Assembly: GCF_028830055.1 (NCBI RefSeq)
Contig: NZ_CP101655.1
Span: 4,831,857-4,895,856, forward strand
Reading direction: 5' to 3'
DNA: 64,000 nt
DNA from: Pseudomonas serboccidentalis
GTDB taxonomy: Bacteria; Pseudomonadota; Gammaproteobacteria; Pseudomonadales; Pseudomonadaceae
Of the stretch, positions 17,953 to 27,334 are shown piece after piece (position 1 is the first letter of the stretch; each line of letters begins with the position of its first letter). Position numbers and translations under genes: made by a program. A model generated the notes under the pieces. It was not told the DNA's origin. It saw only the letters and a program-made list of their open reading frames with translations, and ran no database searches.

Positions 17953-18714
17953 TCAGAAAGCGGTGACGCCGCCATCCACGGCCAGGGAATGACCGGTGGT
18001 AAACGCCGCGCCATCACTGCACAGATAGAGCACGGCGCTGGCAATTTCCTCGACCTTGCCGATACGCCCGACCGGGTGCATCGCGTTGGCGAATTCGCCT
18101 TTTTTCGGATCGGCCTCGTAGGCGCGGCGGAACATGTCGGTGTCGATCACTGCCGGGCACACGGCGTTGACGCGGATTTTCTTCTTCGCATATTCAATCG
18201 CCGCCGATTTGGTCAGGCCGATCACCGCGTGCTTGGACGCCGCATAAATGCTCATCTTCGGTGCCGCCCCAAGCCCCGCCACCGAGGCGGTGTTGACGAT
18301 CGCCCCGCCGCCCTGAGCCAGCAGCAATGGCAATTGGTACTTCATGCACAGCCAGACGCCTTTGACGTTGACGCCCATGATCGCGTCGAACTCATCCATC
18401 GAGCCGTCGGCCAACTTGCCTTGCTCGATTTCGATCCCGGCATTGTTGAAGGCGTAGTCGAGACGACCGTAGGTATTGATCACATCGTCCATCAGATTTT
18501 TCACTTCGCTTTCAACGGTAACGTTGCAGCGCACGAAGGTCGCTTCGCCACCGGCGGTACGAATCAGCGCCACCGTGCCCTCGCCCCCCGCCGCGTCCAG
18601 ATCGGCCACCACCACTTTCAGGCCTTCGGCGGCGAACGCCTGGGCGGTCGCCCGGCCAATGCCGTTGGCCGCACCCGTGACTACGGCAACCTGACCGGAA
18701 AACGTCATGCTCAT
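17953..18714 (-). CDS. SDR family oxidoreductase
   Basis: 253-aa classical short-chain dehydrogenase. TGAANGIG (about residues 12-19) binds the dinucleotide, NNAG follows at about 88-91, and the active site is Ser in NTASVAG and Tyr/Lys in YAASK. Val-Ala-Asp-Leu-Asp after beta-2 favours NAD(H). The C-terminus (TTGHSLAVDGGVTAF) is the usual SDR ending. The start at 18714 has GAGG 9 nt upstream. The substrate cannot be stated. It is monocistronic, with a terminator just after the stop. Confidence 0.92.
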   Translation of the reverse strand: MSMTFSGQVAVVTGAANGIGRATAQAFAAEGLKVVVADLDAAGGEGTVALIRTAGGEATFVRCNVTVESEVKNLMDDVINTYGRLDYAFNNAGIEIEQGKLADGSMDEFDAIMGVNVKGVWLCMKYQLPLLLAQGGGAIVNTASVAGLGAAPKMSIYAASKHAVIGLTKSAAIEYAKKKIRVNAVCPAVIDTDMFRRAYEADPKKGEFANAMHPVGRIGKVEEIASAVLYLCSDGAAFTTGHSLAVDGGVTAF

Positions 18715-18952
18715 TGTTATGTCCTCGAAGGAGAGATGCAGGAGGGTTTTGCAGATTCGCAGCATAGCCACCGGCGCCCGCGCCGCGTCAGCACTATCAG
18801 AAGGCTGTTTATGGCTTCATCCGTGGCAGTGATAAAACCCGGCGGGGGACTATCACTGCACTGGATCATTACGCATTCGCCGCATCAGCCAACCTTGCAG
18901 CATTGGCCTGGAGGGTCTATCAACAAGGCTTCATTCAGTTCGAGTGCCTGCC

Positions 18953-19957
18953 ATGACCTCCCAGACCAATCGCCAGTTCCTGCTCGCCAAACGCCCGGTG
19001 GGCGCCGCCACCCGTGAGACCTTCACTTACCAGGAAGTACCGGTCGGCGAACCTGCGACGGGACAGATCCTGGTCAAGAACGAATACCTGTCCCTCGACC
19101 CGGCCATGCGCGGCTGGATGAACGAGGGCAAGTCCTACATCCCGCCGGTCGAAATCGGTGAAGTCATGCGCGCCTTGGGCGTCGGCAAAGTCATCGCCTC
19201 AAACCATCCGGGCTTTGCTGTCGGCGACTACGTCAACGGTGCGCTGGGTGTGCAGGATTATTTCCTCGGTGAGCCCAGAGGTTTCTACAAGGTCGATCCG
19301 AAACTGGCGCCGCTGCCGGTGTATCTGTCCGCGCTGGGCATGACCGGCATGACCGCCTACTTTGCGCTGCTCGATGTGGGCGCACCAAAAGCCGGCGATA
19401 CCGTGGTTCTTTCAGGTGCTGCCGGTGCGGTGGGCAGCATTGCCGGGCAGATCGCGAAAATCAAAGGTTGCCGGGTTGTCGGCATCGCCGGCGGTGCCGA
19501 CAAATGCAAATACCTGATCGATGAACTGGGCTTCGACGGCGCCATCGACTACAAGCACGAAGACGTGCTGACCGGGCTCAAGCGCGAATGCCCGAAAGGG
19601 GTCGACGTGTACTTCGATAACGTGGGCGGCGAGATCCTCGACGCGGTGCTCAGCCGCCTGGCGCCGAAAGCCCGGGTGGTGATCTGCGGCGCCATCAGCC
19701 AGTACAACAACAAGGAAGCAGTCAAAGGCCCGGCCAACTACCTGTCACTGCTGGTCAACCGTGCGCGCATGGAAGGTTTTGTAGTGATGGACTACGCCGC
19801 CCAGTACGCCAGTGCCGCTCAGGAAATGGCAGGCTGGATGGCCAAGGGGCAGCTCAAGAGCAAGGAAGACATCGTCGAAGGTCTGCAGACCTTTCCGGAG
19901 ACGCTGATGAAATTGTTCAGCGGGGAGAACTTCGGCAAGTTGGTGCTGAAAGTTTAG
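18953..19957 (+). CDS. Zinc-independent MDR oxidoreductase (CurA/prostaglandin-reductase type)
   Basis: 334 aa NADP-dependent enone reductase of the medium-chain superfamily, lacking the zinc ligands of alcohol dehydrogenases. Visible features are the N-terminal GroES-like fold with SLDPAMRGWMNEGKSY, the cofactor loop VVLSGAAGAVGSIAGQIAK (AxxGxxG), and FDNVGGEILDAVL. This pattern is that of E. coli CurA/YncB and leukotriene B4 dehydrogenases, which reduce the C=C bond of alpha,beta-unsaturated ketones. The start at 18953 is preferred to GTG 18944. A large REP hairpin follows the stop. Confidence 0.88.
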   Translation: MTSQTNRQFLLAKRPVGAATRETFTYQEVPVGEPATGQILVKNEYLSLDPAMRGWMNEGKSYIPPVEIGEVMRALGVGKVIASNHPGFAVGDYVNGALGVQDYFLGEPRGFYKVDPKLAPLPVYLSALGMTGMTAYFALLDVGAPKAGDTVVLSGAAGAVGSIAGQIAKIKGCRVVGIAGGADKCKYLIDELGFDGAIDYKHEDVLTGLKRECPKGVDVYFDNVGGEILDAVLSRLAPKARVVICGAISQYNNKEAVKGPANYLSLLVNRARMEGFVVMDYAAQYASAAQEMAGWMAKGQLKSKEDIVEGLQTFPETLMKLFSGENFGKLVLKV

Positions 19958-19974
19958 TTTCACCACAAACCAAT

Positions 19975-20064
19975 TGTAGGAGTGAGCCTGCTCGCGATAG
20001 CGGTGTATCAGTCACAGTAAATGTCACTGATACACCGCGATCGCGAGCAGGCTCACTCCTACAG
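19975..20064. repeat. REP pair, family B, forming a 90-nt hairpin
   Basis: Arms beginning tgtaggagtgagcctgctcg and its complement are nearly perfect over more than 40 nt, with only a few bases of loop. It lies between the convergent MDR and pyrF genes and is the obvious transcription end for both. Confidence 0.9.
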
Positions 20065-20071
20065 GGGTTAC

Positions 20072-20770
20072 TTAGGCGATTTCGGCCACGACCGACGCCA
20101 GCGCCTTGGCCGGGTCCGCCGCCTGGCTGATCGGACGGCCGATCACCAGGTAATCGGAACCGGCATCCAGCGCCTGACGCGGGGTCAGGATACGACGCTG
20201 ATCGTCCTGCGCACTGCCCGCCGGACGAATCCCCGGGGTCACCAGTTGCAGCGACGGATGCGCCGACTTCAGTGCGGTGGCTTCCAGTGCCGAGCACACC
20301 AGACCGTCCATCCCGGCCTTCTCGGCCAGCGCGGCCAGCCGCAGCACCTGCTCCTGCGGCTCGATGTCCAGACCGATACCGGCCAGATCCTCGCGCTCCA
20401 TGCTGGTCAGCACGGTCACACCGATCAGCAACGGCTGCGGACCGCTGCGCTTGGAAAGCTCTTCACGGCAGGCCGCCATCATGCGCAGGCCACCGGAGCA
20501 ATGCACGTTGACCATCCATACACCCATCTCGGCAGCGGCTTTCACGGCCATCGCGGTGGTGTTGGGAATGTCATGGAATTTCAGGTCGAGGAACACCTCG
20601 AAGCCTTTGTCACGCAGGGTGCCGACGATTTCCGAGGCGCAACTGGTGAACAGCTCCTTGCCCACTTTGACCCGGCACAGTTTCGGGTCCAACTGGTCGG
20701 CCAGCTTCAGTGCGGCGTCACGGGTGGGGAAATCCAGGGCGACGATGATAGGAGTCTGGCAGGCGGACAT
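20072..20770 (-). CDS. pyrF: Orotidine 5'-phosphate decarboxylase
   Basis: 232 aa, the family's usual length. It converts OMP to UMP, the last step of pyrimidine synthesis. The active-site motif [10 protein letters not shown] (Asp-x-Lys-x-x-Asp) is intact, as are the N-terminal IIVALDFPT and the phosphate-binding TPGIRP and YLVIGRPI segments. The start at 20770 gives the standard N-terminus [13 protein letters not shown]; a longer frame to 20929 has no homology. It stands alone, bounded by the REP hairpin downstream. Confidence 0.97.
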   Translation of the reverse strand: MSACQTPIIVALDFPTRDAALKLADQLDPKLCRVKVGKELFTSCASEIVGTLRDKGFEVFLDLKFHDIPNTTAMAVKAAAEMGVWMVNVHCSGGLRMMAACREELSKRSGPQPLLIGVTVLTSMEREDLAGIGLDIEPQEQVLRLAALAEKAGMDGLVCSALEATALKSAHPSLQLVTPGIRPAGSAQDDQRRILTPRQALDAGSDYLVIGRPISQAADPAKALASVVAEIA

Positions 20771-21054
20771 GGATAGGCTCTCAGGCAAGTCGAAATCGGC
20801 GCGCATTGTAGCGGAAGCGGCGGCGGCGCGGCACCCGATGATCGGTAAAATCGTCGCCACAACCGTGATCATCATAGCGCTCGCAGCTATTGTGTCGAAC
20901 CCGATACACAACCGACACGCCGCCAACAAGCGCCCACGCTAGCCTCGCCAGCCGCAACACGTCCTTACATCAGCACTTCCCGCCTCACGGCGAGACGCCT
21001 ATGCTGAAACCACCACCTCGCAGCCCATCTTTGTGGTTGGCGGCCTACTGGCAG

Positions 21055-21816
21055 ATGAACAGCCCCATGCACAACACCCAAACGACCGTGACTGATGAGC
21101 ATAAAGACGACAAGCGCTGGAGCATCCGCGCGCTGATCGTCGACGATGACGTGCCGATCCGCGAGCTGATGATCGACTACCTGGCCCGCTTCAACATCCA
21201 CGCCAGCGGCGTCACCGACGGGGCGGCCATGCGTCAGGCGATGCAGGCCGAGCATTTCGACGTGGTGGTCCTCGACCTGATGCTGCCCGGCGAAGACGGC
21301 CTGTCGCTGTGCCGCTGGCTGCGCGCCGAATCGGACATCCCGATCCTCATGCTCACCGCCCGCTGTGAACCCACCGACCGCATCATCGGCCTGGAACTGG
21401 GCGCCGACGACTACATGGCCAAACCGTTCGAGCCGCGAGAACTGGTGGCGCGGATCCAGACCATTCTGCGGCGGGTGCGCGATGACCGTACCGAGCAACG
21501 CGCCAATATTCGCTTCGACAATTGGCGCCTGAACAGCGTCCTGCGCCAACTGATCGCCGACGATGGCCTCGTGGTGCCGTTGTCCAATGCCGAATTCCGC
21601 CTGCTCTGGGTCTTCATCGAACGCCCGCGCCGGGTCCTCAGCCGCGAACAACTGCTGGACGCCGCCCGCGGCCGTTCGATCGAAGCCTTCGACCGCAGCA
21701 TCGACCTGCTGGTGTCGCGTCTGCGGCAAAAACTCGGCGACGACCCGAAAGCCCCGCAATTGATCAAAACCGTGCGCGGCGAAGGTTACCTGTTCGACGC
21801 GCGAGACATCGGCTGA
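21055..21816 (+). CDS. OmpR-family response regulator
   Basis: About 253 aa. The receiver domain starts IRALIVDDDVPIREL, has the phospho-acceptor Asp in VVVLDLMLPGEDG and the Lys in MAKPFEP. The C-terminal winged helix includes RVLSREQLLDAARGRSIEAFDRSIDLLVSRLRQKLGDDP and VRGEGYLF. The start is uncertain (21001, 21055 or 21067); none has a strong ribosome site. It overlaps the kinase gene by one base (TGATG), so the two form a coupled two-component system. Location: cytoplasm, DNA-binding. Confidence 0.93.
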   Translation: MNSPMHNTQTTVTDEHKDDKRWSIRALIVDDDVPIRELMIDYLARFNIHASGVTDGAAMRQAMQAEHFDVVVLDLMLPGEDGLSLCRWLRAESDIPILMLTARCEPTDRIIGLELGADDYMAKPFEPRELVARIQTILRRVRDDRTEQRANIRFDNWRLNSVLRQLIADDGLVVPLSNAEFRLLWVFIERPRRVLSREQLLDAARGRSIEAFDRSIDLLVSRLRQKLGDDPKAPQLIKTVRGEGYLFDARDIG

Positions 21817-22865
21817 TGCGAGTGCGCTTCGACACGCTGTTCGGCCGCCTGTTTGGCATGCTGTTCGTGGCGATCGTCCTGGCGCACTTGCTGGCCTTTG
21901 CCTGGTTCCACCATTACGGCCCGCCTCCGCCGCCACCCCCGCCAGAATTTGCCGAGGGCGTCGACGGCCAACGGCCACCGCCGGACCCACGTTTCGCCCA
22001 CCGCCCGCCACGCCCGTGGTTCGGCGGGCCGCTGGTGCCGCTGACCTTCCAGTTCATCTCGCTGATGATCGCCGCCTGGTACGGCGCCAAACTGCTCAGT
22101 CGGCCGATCCAGCGCCTGAGCGACGCCGCCGAACGCCTGAGCGAAAACCTCGACAGCCCACCGCTGGACGAATCCGGCCCGCGTGAGGCGCGGCAAGCGG
22201 CATACACCTTCAACCTGATGCAACAACGCATTCGCGAACAGGTGCAGCAACGGGCACGCATGCTCGGCGCCGTCTCCCACGACCTGCGCACCCCGCTGTC
22301 GCGGCTGAAACTGCGGCTGGAAAAGATCGACGACGACAAACTGCAAGGCCAGATGCGCCAAGACCTGAACGACATGATCAGCATGCTCGACGCCACCCTC
22401 ACCTACCTGCACGAACAGCGCACCAGCGAAGCCCTGCAGTTGATGGACGTGCAGGCGCTGGTCGAATCGCTGTGCGAAAACGCCCAGGACCAAGGCGCAG
22501 ACGTGCAGGTCAGCGGCCATTGTGCACCGCTGCAGGTGCAACCGATGGCGCTGCGTTCCTGCATCAACAACCTCATGGACAACGCCCTGCGCTATGCCGG
22601 GCAGGCGCGCATCGAACTGCAGGATCAACGCGAGCAACTGCTGATCCGCGTGATCGACCACGGCCCCGGCATTGCCGAAGACAAACGCGAGGCGGTGTTC
22701 GAACCGTTCTATCGCCTGGAAGGCTCACGCAACCGCAACTCCGGCGGCGTCGGCCTGGGCATGACCATTGCCCGCGAAGCCGCTCAGCGACTGGGCGGCC
22801 AATTGAACCTGGACGAAACACCCGGCGGCGGCCTGACCGCAATCATCCGCCTGCCCCGCACCTGA
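21816..22865 (+). CDS. Sensor histidine kinase with Pro/His-rich periplasmic loop
   Basis: 349 aa. Membrane segments lie at about 10-30 and 72-90. Between them is a short periplasmic loop of about 45 residues rich in Pro, His and Phe (HHYG followed by eight Pro, then RPPPDPRFAHRPPRPWFGG). HAMP follows, then the H-box with H155 (VSHDLRTPLSR), N-box (NNLMDNALRYAG), and G-boxes (DHGPGIAED, GGVGLGMTIA). The partner regulator gene is directly upstream. Such a small loop cannot hold a folded sensor domain; it may bind a metal ion or sense the membrane. This is inference. Confidence 0.93.
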   Translation: MRVRFDTLFGRLFGMLFVAIVLAHLLAFAWFHHYGPPPPPPPPEFAEGVDGQRPPPDPRFAHRPPRPWFGGPLVPLTFQFISLMIAAWYGAKLLSRPIQRLSDAAERLSENLDSPPLDESGPREARQAAYTFNLMQQRIREQVQQRARMLGAVSHDLRTPLSRLKLRLEKIDDDKLQGQMRQDLNDMISMLDATLTYLHEQRTSEALQLMDVQALVESLCENAQDQGADVQVSGHCAPLQVQPMALRSCINNLMDNALRYAGQARIELQDQREQLLIRVIDHGPGIAEDKREAVFEPFYRLEGSRNRNSGGVGLGMTIAREAAQRLGGQLNLDETPGGGLTAIIRLPRT

Positions 22866-22879
22866 GAACATACAACTCC

Positions 22880-23051
22880 CTTTGGGAGCGGGCTTGCTCC
22901 CACAGTTGGATTGGGTATTTTCAACTGGAGATTGGTCGGCTGTCAGGCCGCCTTCGCGAGCAGGCTCGCTCCTACAGTTTGATTTGTGTGTAACCGGTTA
23001 GAGGTTGGTCGGCTGTCAGGCCGCCATCGCGAGCAGGCTCGCTCCTACAGT
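22880..23051. repeat. REP cluster after the kinase gene
   Basis: A GGGAGCgggcttGCTCCC palindrome near 22884, then two direct units starting ggtcggctgtcag at 22934 and 23007 (73-bp period), of the same type as 13741-13934. The second unit leads into the long repeat copy 2. Confidence 0.85.
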
Positions 23052-23434
23052 GACCGCGTACCCCCAAATAGGCCGAGTGTCAGCTCGCCTCGCTTTTGAT
23101 CTGCAGGCCCCGTCGGCAGGCTGAGTGGAGGGATTCATCCGGGGGTGGGAGCGCCGCGACCGTTCGACGAAGTCGAACACATCGAGAGGAGGTGCAGCGA
23201 AGCAAACCGTAGGCGATGCCCCCGGATGGATCCCGGAGCGAAGGAACCCGAGCCACGGCGAGGGCCGAACGTTGGGGCAAGCCTTTTGGGTTATTTTTTC
23301 GCTGGGCCGGCATTCCGGCGTCTGGAAAAAGTGACTCGCCGTAAGGGCGAAACCGCCAGCCGCAACACCCGAAGCAACGGATATTCACCCCAACCCCAAG
23401 AACATGGTCGGCCCAAAGGCCGCCAAGTCAAAGC
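22997..23434. repeat. Long dispersed repeat, copy 2
   Basis: About 438 bp, near-identical to 13881-14320 in the same orientation. It too sits at a convergent junction, beginning after the kinase gene and ending 13 bp before the stop of the AI-2E permease gene. With the REP cluster it fills the 580-bp gap between genes; no other gene is seen there. Confidence 0.85.
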
Positions 23435-23447
23435 ATCCCCGCCCAAC

Positions 23448-24488
23448 CTAAACCCGAGCCTGACTCTTGCTCCAATCCGTCAACAAACTATAAGCCACCG
23501 CCAACAGCGTAGGCCCAATAAACAACCCGATAAACCCAAACGCAATCAACCCGCCAAACACCCCAAGCAACACAATCACCAACGGCAGATTCCCGCCCCG
23601 GCTGATCAGATAAGGCTTCAACACGTTATCCACGCCACTGATGATGAACGTCCCCCAGATCCCGAGAAACACCGCCATCCCATACTCACCCTTCCACGCC
23701 AGCCAGGCCGTGGCCGGAATCCACACCAACGGTGGCCCCATCGGAATCAGGCTCAACAGGAAGGTCACGATCCCCAGCACCAAAGCCCCCGGCACCCCGG
23801 CAATCAAAAACCCGATCAACGCCAGAATCGCCTGCGCCGCTGCGGTCCCGATCACCCCGTTGACCACCCGCTGCACGGTGCCGGCCACCAGCTCGATGTA
23901 ATACCCGGCACGCTCGCCGATCAGCCGCTGCAGCAGACCGTGCACGAACGCCGCCAGGCGCGGCCCGTCGCGATAGAAAAAGAACACGAAGACAATGCTC
24001 AGGGTCAGCTCGAGAATGCCGCCGCCGATCTGCGCACTGCGCGCCAGCAACCAGTTCCCGACCTGCCCCAGATACGGCTTGATCGACACCATCAGCGCCG
24101 CGCCCTGCTGATCGATGCTGTTCCAGATGCCGACCAGCCGCTCACCCACCAACGGCACGCTGCCGAGCCAGACCGGCGCTTCCGGCAGACCGTCGACCTG
24201 CACATCCTTGATGAACGCCGTGGCATCGCGCACATGATCGGCCAGGTTGAACCCCAACCACACCAGCGGTGCCGCCACCAGCAACATCCAGCCCAGGGTC
24301 AAAATGCCTGCGGCCAGTGATTCGCGCCCATTGAGCCAACGGGTCAGCAGACGCATCAGCGGCCAGCTGGCAAACGCCAGCACCGCGCCCCAGAACAGCG
24401 CCGACCAGAACGGCGCCATCACCCACAGGCTGGCACCAAACAGCACCAGCAGGAGGATTTGCACCAACAGCCGATCGTTATTGAGCAT
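23448..24488 (-). CDS. AI-2E family (PerM-like) membrane transporter
   Basis: 346 aa, with about eight hydrophobic segments. The layout is typical of the AI-2E/UPF0118 family: two N-terminal membrane helices (LLVLFGASLWVMAPFWSALFWGAVLAF), an amphipathic middle region, and a C-terminal block with FLLSLIPMGPPLVWIPATAWLAW and GNLPLVIVLLGVFGGLIAFGFIGLFIGPTLLA. Family members export autoinducer-2 or act as Na+/H+ antiporters; the substrate here is unknown. The repeat copy 2 lies just past its stop. Confidence 0.9.
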   Translation of the reverse strand: MLNNDRLLVQILLLVLFGASLWVMAPFWSALFWGAVLAFASWPLMRLLTRWLNGRESLAAGILTLGWMLLVAAPLVWLGFNLADHVRDATAFIKDVQVDGLPEAPVWLGSVPLVGERLVGIWNSIDQQGAALMVSIKPYLGQVGNWLLARSAQIGGGILELTLSIVFVFFFYRDGPRLAAFVHGLLQRLIGERAGYYIELVAGTVQRVVNGVIGTAAAQAILALIGFLIAGVPGALVLGIVTFLLSLIPMGPPLVWIPATAWLAWKGEYGMAVFLGIWGTFIISGVDNVLKPYLISRGGNLPLVIVLLGVFGGLIAFGFIGLFIGPTLLAVAYSLLTDWSKSQARV

Positions 24489-24557
24489 GTAAGGTCTCGA
24501 AAAAGTCAGTCCGTCAAAGAGTAGGCGAACGCGCCACGCGTGCTCGCCCGATACAGC

Positions 24558-25376
24558 TTATCGCAACAGATCGATGCGCAGGCCCGCGCTGTCGGCACTC
24601 CCCGCCTCCATCCGCGCCGCACGCACGCCTTGCCCGATCAGTGCCTGGCGCCAGGCCTCAGCCTTCGGCCCGGAAATCGTCACCCGCAAGGTGGTATCGA
24701 GGTTCAAGCCACGGGAAATCAACCGCAGCCAGGTGTCATCCGGGTCGCCATTCAGTTTCGGCAGGTTCAGCTCGCCAGTGCTCTTGAGCTGACGCAACAG
24801 CGTGGCCGAGGTCGGCAGCAGCTCACCCAGTGGCGCGGTCGCCTCGAACTGCTCGACATGCAGATAGGCTTTGCGATTGCCTCGGGTGATGCTGTAGAGC
24901 GCCACCAGGGTGTTGTCCTTGGGGGCGGCCAGGCGCAACAGCAGATAGGCCTGTTGCTCGTCGGCACCGTACAGCTTGGAATTGCCGAACACCTCGTTGG
25001 CCCACAGGCTGCTTTCGCCGCAGTCGCGAGCCTGACACCAGAACAGCAACTCGGCGCCCTGTTTTTGCAGGGCTTCACGGGCAGCCGTGAAGGCTTCGGT
25101 GGCGGCGTGCTCCGGTGGCAACTCGTAAGTTACCGAGGTGGTCTGGCCGCGCGCGGTGACCTGGCCGTCGAAGCGTAACTGGCCGCTGATCTTGCGGATC
25201 GAACCCAGCGGGTAGATTCGTTCAAGCTCGACGGGAGGCCGATAGTCGACGATCTGCGCATCGGCCAGACGCGGCACGATCTGCAGATCCTGGCTGCCCG
25301 GCACATCGGCAGCGAATAGAACGGGACTGAAACAGCACAGCGCCAACAGACTGAGTGACCGCATAGTCAGGCTCAT
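24558..25376 (-). CDS. DUF4892 exported protein
   Basis: 272 aa with a cleavable signal peptide (MRSLSLLALCCFSPVLFAAD, cut after the Ala near residue 24), so periplasmic. The central part has a Cys pair (WCQARDCGESSLWANEVFGNSKLYG) characteristic of DUF4892 proteins of Pseudomonas. The C-terminal 70 residues (TLRVTISGPKAEAWRQALIGQGVRAARM) look like a SIMPL/OmpA-like alpha-beta fold. The start is 25376 (MSLT) or 25364 (MRSL). It is probably transcribed with the hydrolase genes upstream. Function unknown. Confidence 0.8.
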   Translation of the reverse strand: MSLTMRSLSLLALCCFSPVLFAADVPGSQDLQIVPRLADAQIVDYRPPVELERIYPLGSIRKISGQLRFDGQVTARGQTTSVTYELPPEHAATEAFTAAREALQKQGAELLFWCQARDCGESSLWANEVFGNSKLYGADEQQAYLLLRLAAPKDNTLVALYSITRGNRKAYLHVEQFEATAPLGELLPTSATLLRQLKSTGELNLPKLNGDPDDTWLRLISRGLNLDTTLRVTISGPKAEAWRQALIGQGVRAARMEAGSADSAGLRIDLLR

Positions 25377-25479
25377 CGGATCGGCATGGCTTGGCGGGTC
25401 GGGGTCGCAGCGGTATAGAAATCCATCGTGTTTGTCTCCCATTTCAACCCGCCCAGCCTCGACAGTTGCCCGGTGCAAG

Positions 25480-26334
25480 TCAAGGAATGGCGAAGAAGCG
25501 ATTGAAACAGTCTGCGACAAGGTCGGCACCGGACTCATCGTTCAGGTGCAAATGGTGCCCGCCCGCCAGCTGTTCCTGGCTAAAGGGTAGACGCTCCAGC
25601 AACTCCGGATGTTTGGCCAGCATGCCGTCGGCAGCGACCACCAGTTGCGCCGGGCAGCTGATGCGCTGGACGAAGGCCATGGCCTGTTCCTGCGTCAGGC
25701 GCAGCGGCGATGGCAGGGTCAGGCGATTGTCGGTGCGCCAGGTATAACCGCCGGGCACCGGCATCAGCCCGCGTTGCGCCAGCAGTTCGGCGGCTTCGCG
25801 ACTGACCGCCACCAGGCCTTTCATCCGCGCTTCGATGGCGCGGTCGAGGGTGTTGTAGACCGGTTTGCGCTTTTCGCGCAGGTCCAGTTGCGCCTGCAGG
25901 GCCATGCCCATGCGCTCGGCGGCGTTTTCGCCTTTGTCCGTAGGCGGAATCACCCCGTCGATCAACGCCAGATGGCTGATGCGCTCCGGCAACGAACCGG
26001 CCAGCACCAGCGAAACGATGGCGCCCATCGAATGCCCGAGCAGGCCGAAGCGCTTCCAGCCCAGTTGTTCGGCGACCTGCAACACGTCGTGGGCGTAGTC
26101 CCACAACGCATAGCCGGCACCATTCGGGCGATGCCCGGAGTGACCGTGCCCGGCCATGTCCAGGGCAATGATGCGCAAGCCTTTGAGCTTGGGCGCCAGC
26201 CGCGCAAAGCTGTTGGCGTTGTCGAGCCAGCCATGCAGGGCAATCACCGGCAGACCGTCTTCGGGACCGAACAAATGCGCCGCCAGTTCGATATGCGGCA
26301 GGCTCAGACGCACTTCTTCGAAGGTCGGGTTCAT
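25480..26334 (-). CDS. Alpha/beta hydrolase
   Basis: 284-aa soluble alpha/beta-hydrolase. The oxyanion motif is HGWLDN (about residue 34), the nucleophile elbow is GHSMGA, and the catalytic His is in GGHHLHL near the C-terminus. A lid region lies at about 130-190. Esterases and acyl-ester hydrolases have this form; the substrate is unknown. It overlaps the upstream hydrolase gene by 4 nt, forming a tandem pair of related but dissimilar hydrolases. Confidence 0.9.
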   Translation of the reverse strand: MNPTFEEVRLSLPHIELAAHLFGPEDGLPVIALHGWLDNANSFARLAPKLKGLRIIALDMAGHGHSGHRPNGAGYALWDYAHDVLQVAEQLGWKRFGLLGHSMGAIVSLVLAGSLPERISHLALIDGVIPPTDKGENAAERMGMALQAQLDLREKRKPVYNTLDRAIEARMKGLVAVSREAAELLAQRGLMPVPGGYTWRTDNRLTLPSPLRLTQEQAMAFVQRISCPAQLVVAADGMLAKHPELLERLPFSQEQLAGGHHLHLNDESGADLVADCFNRFFAIP

Positions 26335-27137
26335 GCGCAGTCCTTGTCCTGACGACCTTCCCAGCGGTTGAACAGATTCTTCAACAGGCGCGCGGTGTCC
26401 TGCGGACGCTCCAGGGGAAACATGTGCCCGCCCGGAATACTCAGCAATTCACCCTGCGGCAAGCGCGAAACGAAACTGCCGTGATGACGCATCACCACGC
26501 GGCTCTTGTGCCCGCGCACCACCGCCAGCGGCACTTTCAGTTGCCGGGTGCGGCCCGGGCTGGTGTGCGGCACGCCGCGATAGATGCTGATTTCGGTGGC
26601 CGGATCGAAGCGCAGTCGCAACTTGTCGCCGACCTGGTGCAAACCGTGATGCAGGTAGGCGTCGAAGCACTCCGGATCGAAACCGCGAAACAGGCTCTTG
26701 CCGGCAAAGTAGCGGCGCGCACTGTCGAGGTCGGCAAACTCTTCGCGGCGGCCGAGCGTGCGGCCGGCGGGGGTCAGCTTGTCGATGAACCCGAAGCGCT
26801 TGGCCGCGCGGATCACCCATCGGTCAGTACGGGTCAGTACCGGCGAATCGAGCATCACCACACCGCGATACAGCTCAGGGCAACGCAGCGCTGCGTGCAG
26901 GTGCAATACGCCGCCAAAAGAGTGGCCGACGCCCCACACCGGTTGATCCTGTTGCTGCAAATGGTGGATCAGTTCGTCGACGAGGTTGTACCAGTTGTCG
27001 TCCGCCGGGAAACGCGGGTCATGGGCATGCACTTCCAGATGCGCGACCCGGTACTCGGGCGCCAGCGCCGCGAACAACTTGCCATAGGTGCCCGAGGGAA
27101 ACCCGTTGGCGTGGGTGAAAAAGATCGGTTGCGACAT
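26331..27137 (-). CDS. Alpha/beta hydrolase
   Basis: 268 aa from the ATG at 27137. The N-terminus FFTHANGFPSGTYGKLF carries the oxyanion HANGFP motif, GHSFGG is the nucleophile elbow, and SIPGGHMFPLERP carries the catalytic His. The HANG motif and the size match a small group of proteobacterial hydrolases, unlike its downstream neighbour (HGWLDN). There is no signal peptide. Coupled translation (4-nt overlap) with the next hydrolase suggests they act in one pathway, perhaps lipid or ester turnover as with the nearby thioesterase and acyl-CoA synthetase. Confidence 0.9.
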   Translation of the reverse strand: MSQPIFFTHANGFPSGTYGKLFAALAPEYRVAHLEVHAHDPRFPADDNWYNLVDELIHHLQQQDQPVWGVGHSFGGVLHLHAALRCPELYRGVVMLDSPVLTRTDRWVIRAAKRFGFIDKLTPAGRTLGRREEFADLDSARRYFAGKSLFRGFDPECFDAYLHHGLHQVGDKLRLRFDPATEISIYRGVPHTSPGRTRQLKVPLAVVRGHKSRVVMRHHGSFVSRLPQGELLSIPGGHMFPLERPQDTARLLKNLFNRWEGRQDKDCA

Positions 27138-27242
27138 GCCGGTAAATCCATGAGCGGAAAACATGCCGCTGATTGTCCGCAAGAGCGGCGGTATCAGCAA
27201 TGACCATAACTGCCAGAAAGGGTGGTGGAGATGTCGCGAAAA

Positions 27243-27320
27243 GCAAAAGATCGCAGCCTGTGGCAGCTCCTACATTGAGATATGTACCCTGTAGGCGTCT
27301 GCCGCAGGCTGCGATCTTAT
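27243..27320. repeat. REP pair, family A
   Basis: Inverted arms gcaaaagatcgcagcctgtg and its near-complement around a 20-nt loop. It lies just past the thioesterase stop codon, between that gene and the hydrolase pair on the same strand. Confidence 0.85.
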
Positions 27321-27334
27321 GATCTTATGGATCC

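Noticed and set aside
21001..21054. Earlier start of the response regulator at 21001
   Set aside because: Possible, but the extra 18 residues carry no conserved feature and the ribosome site is weak; left as an alternative.
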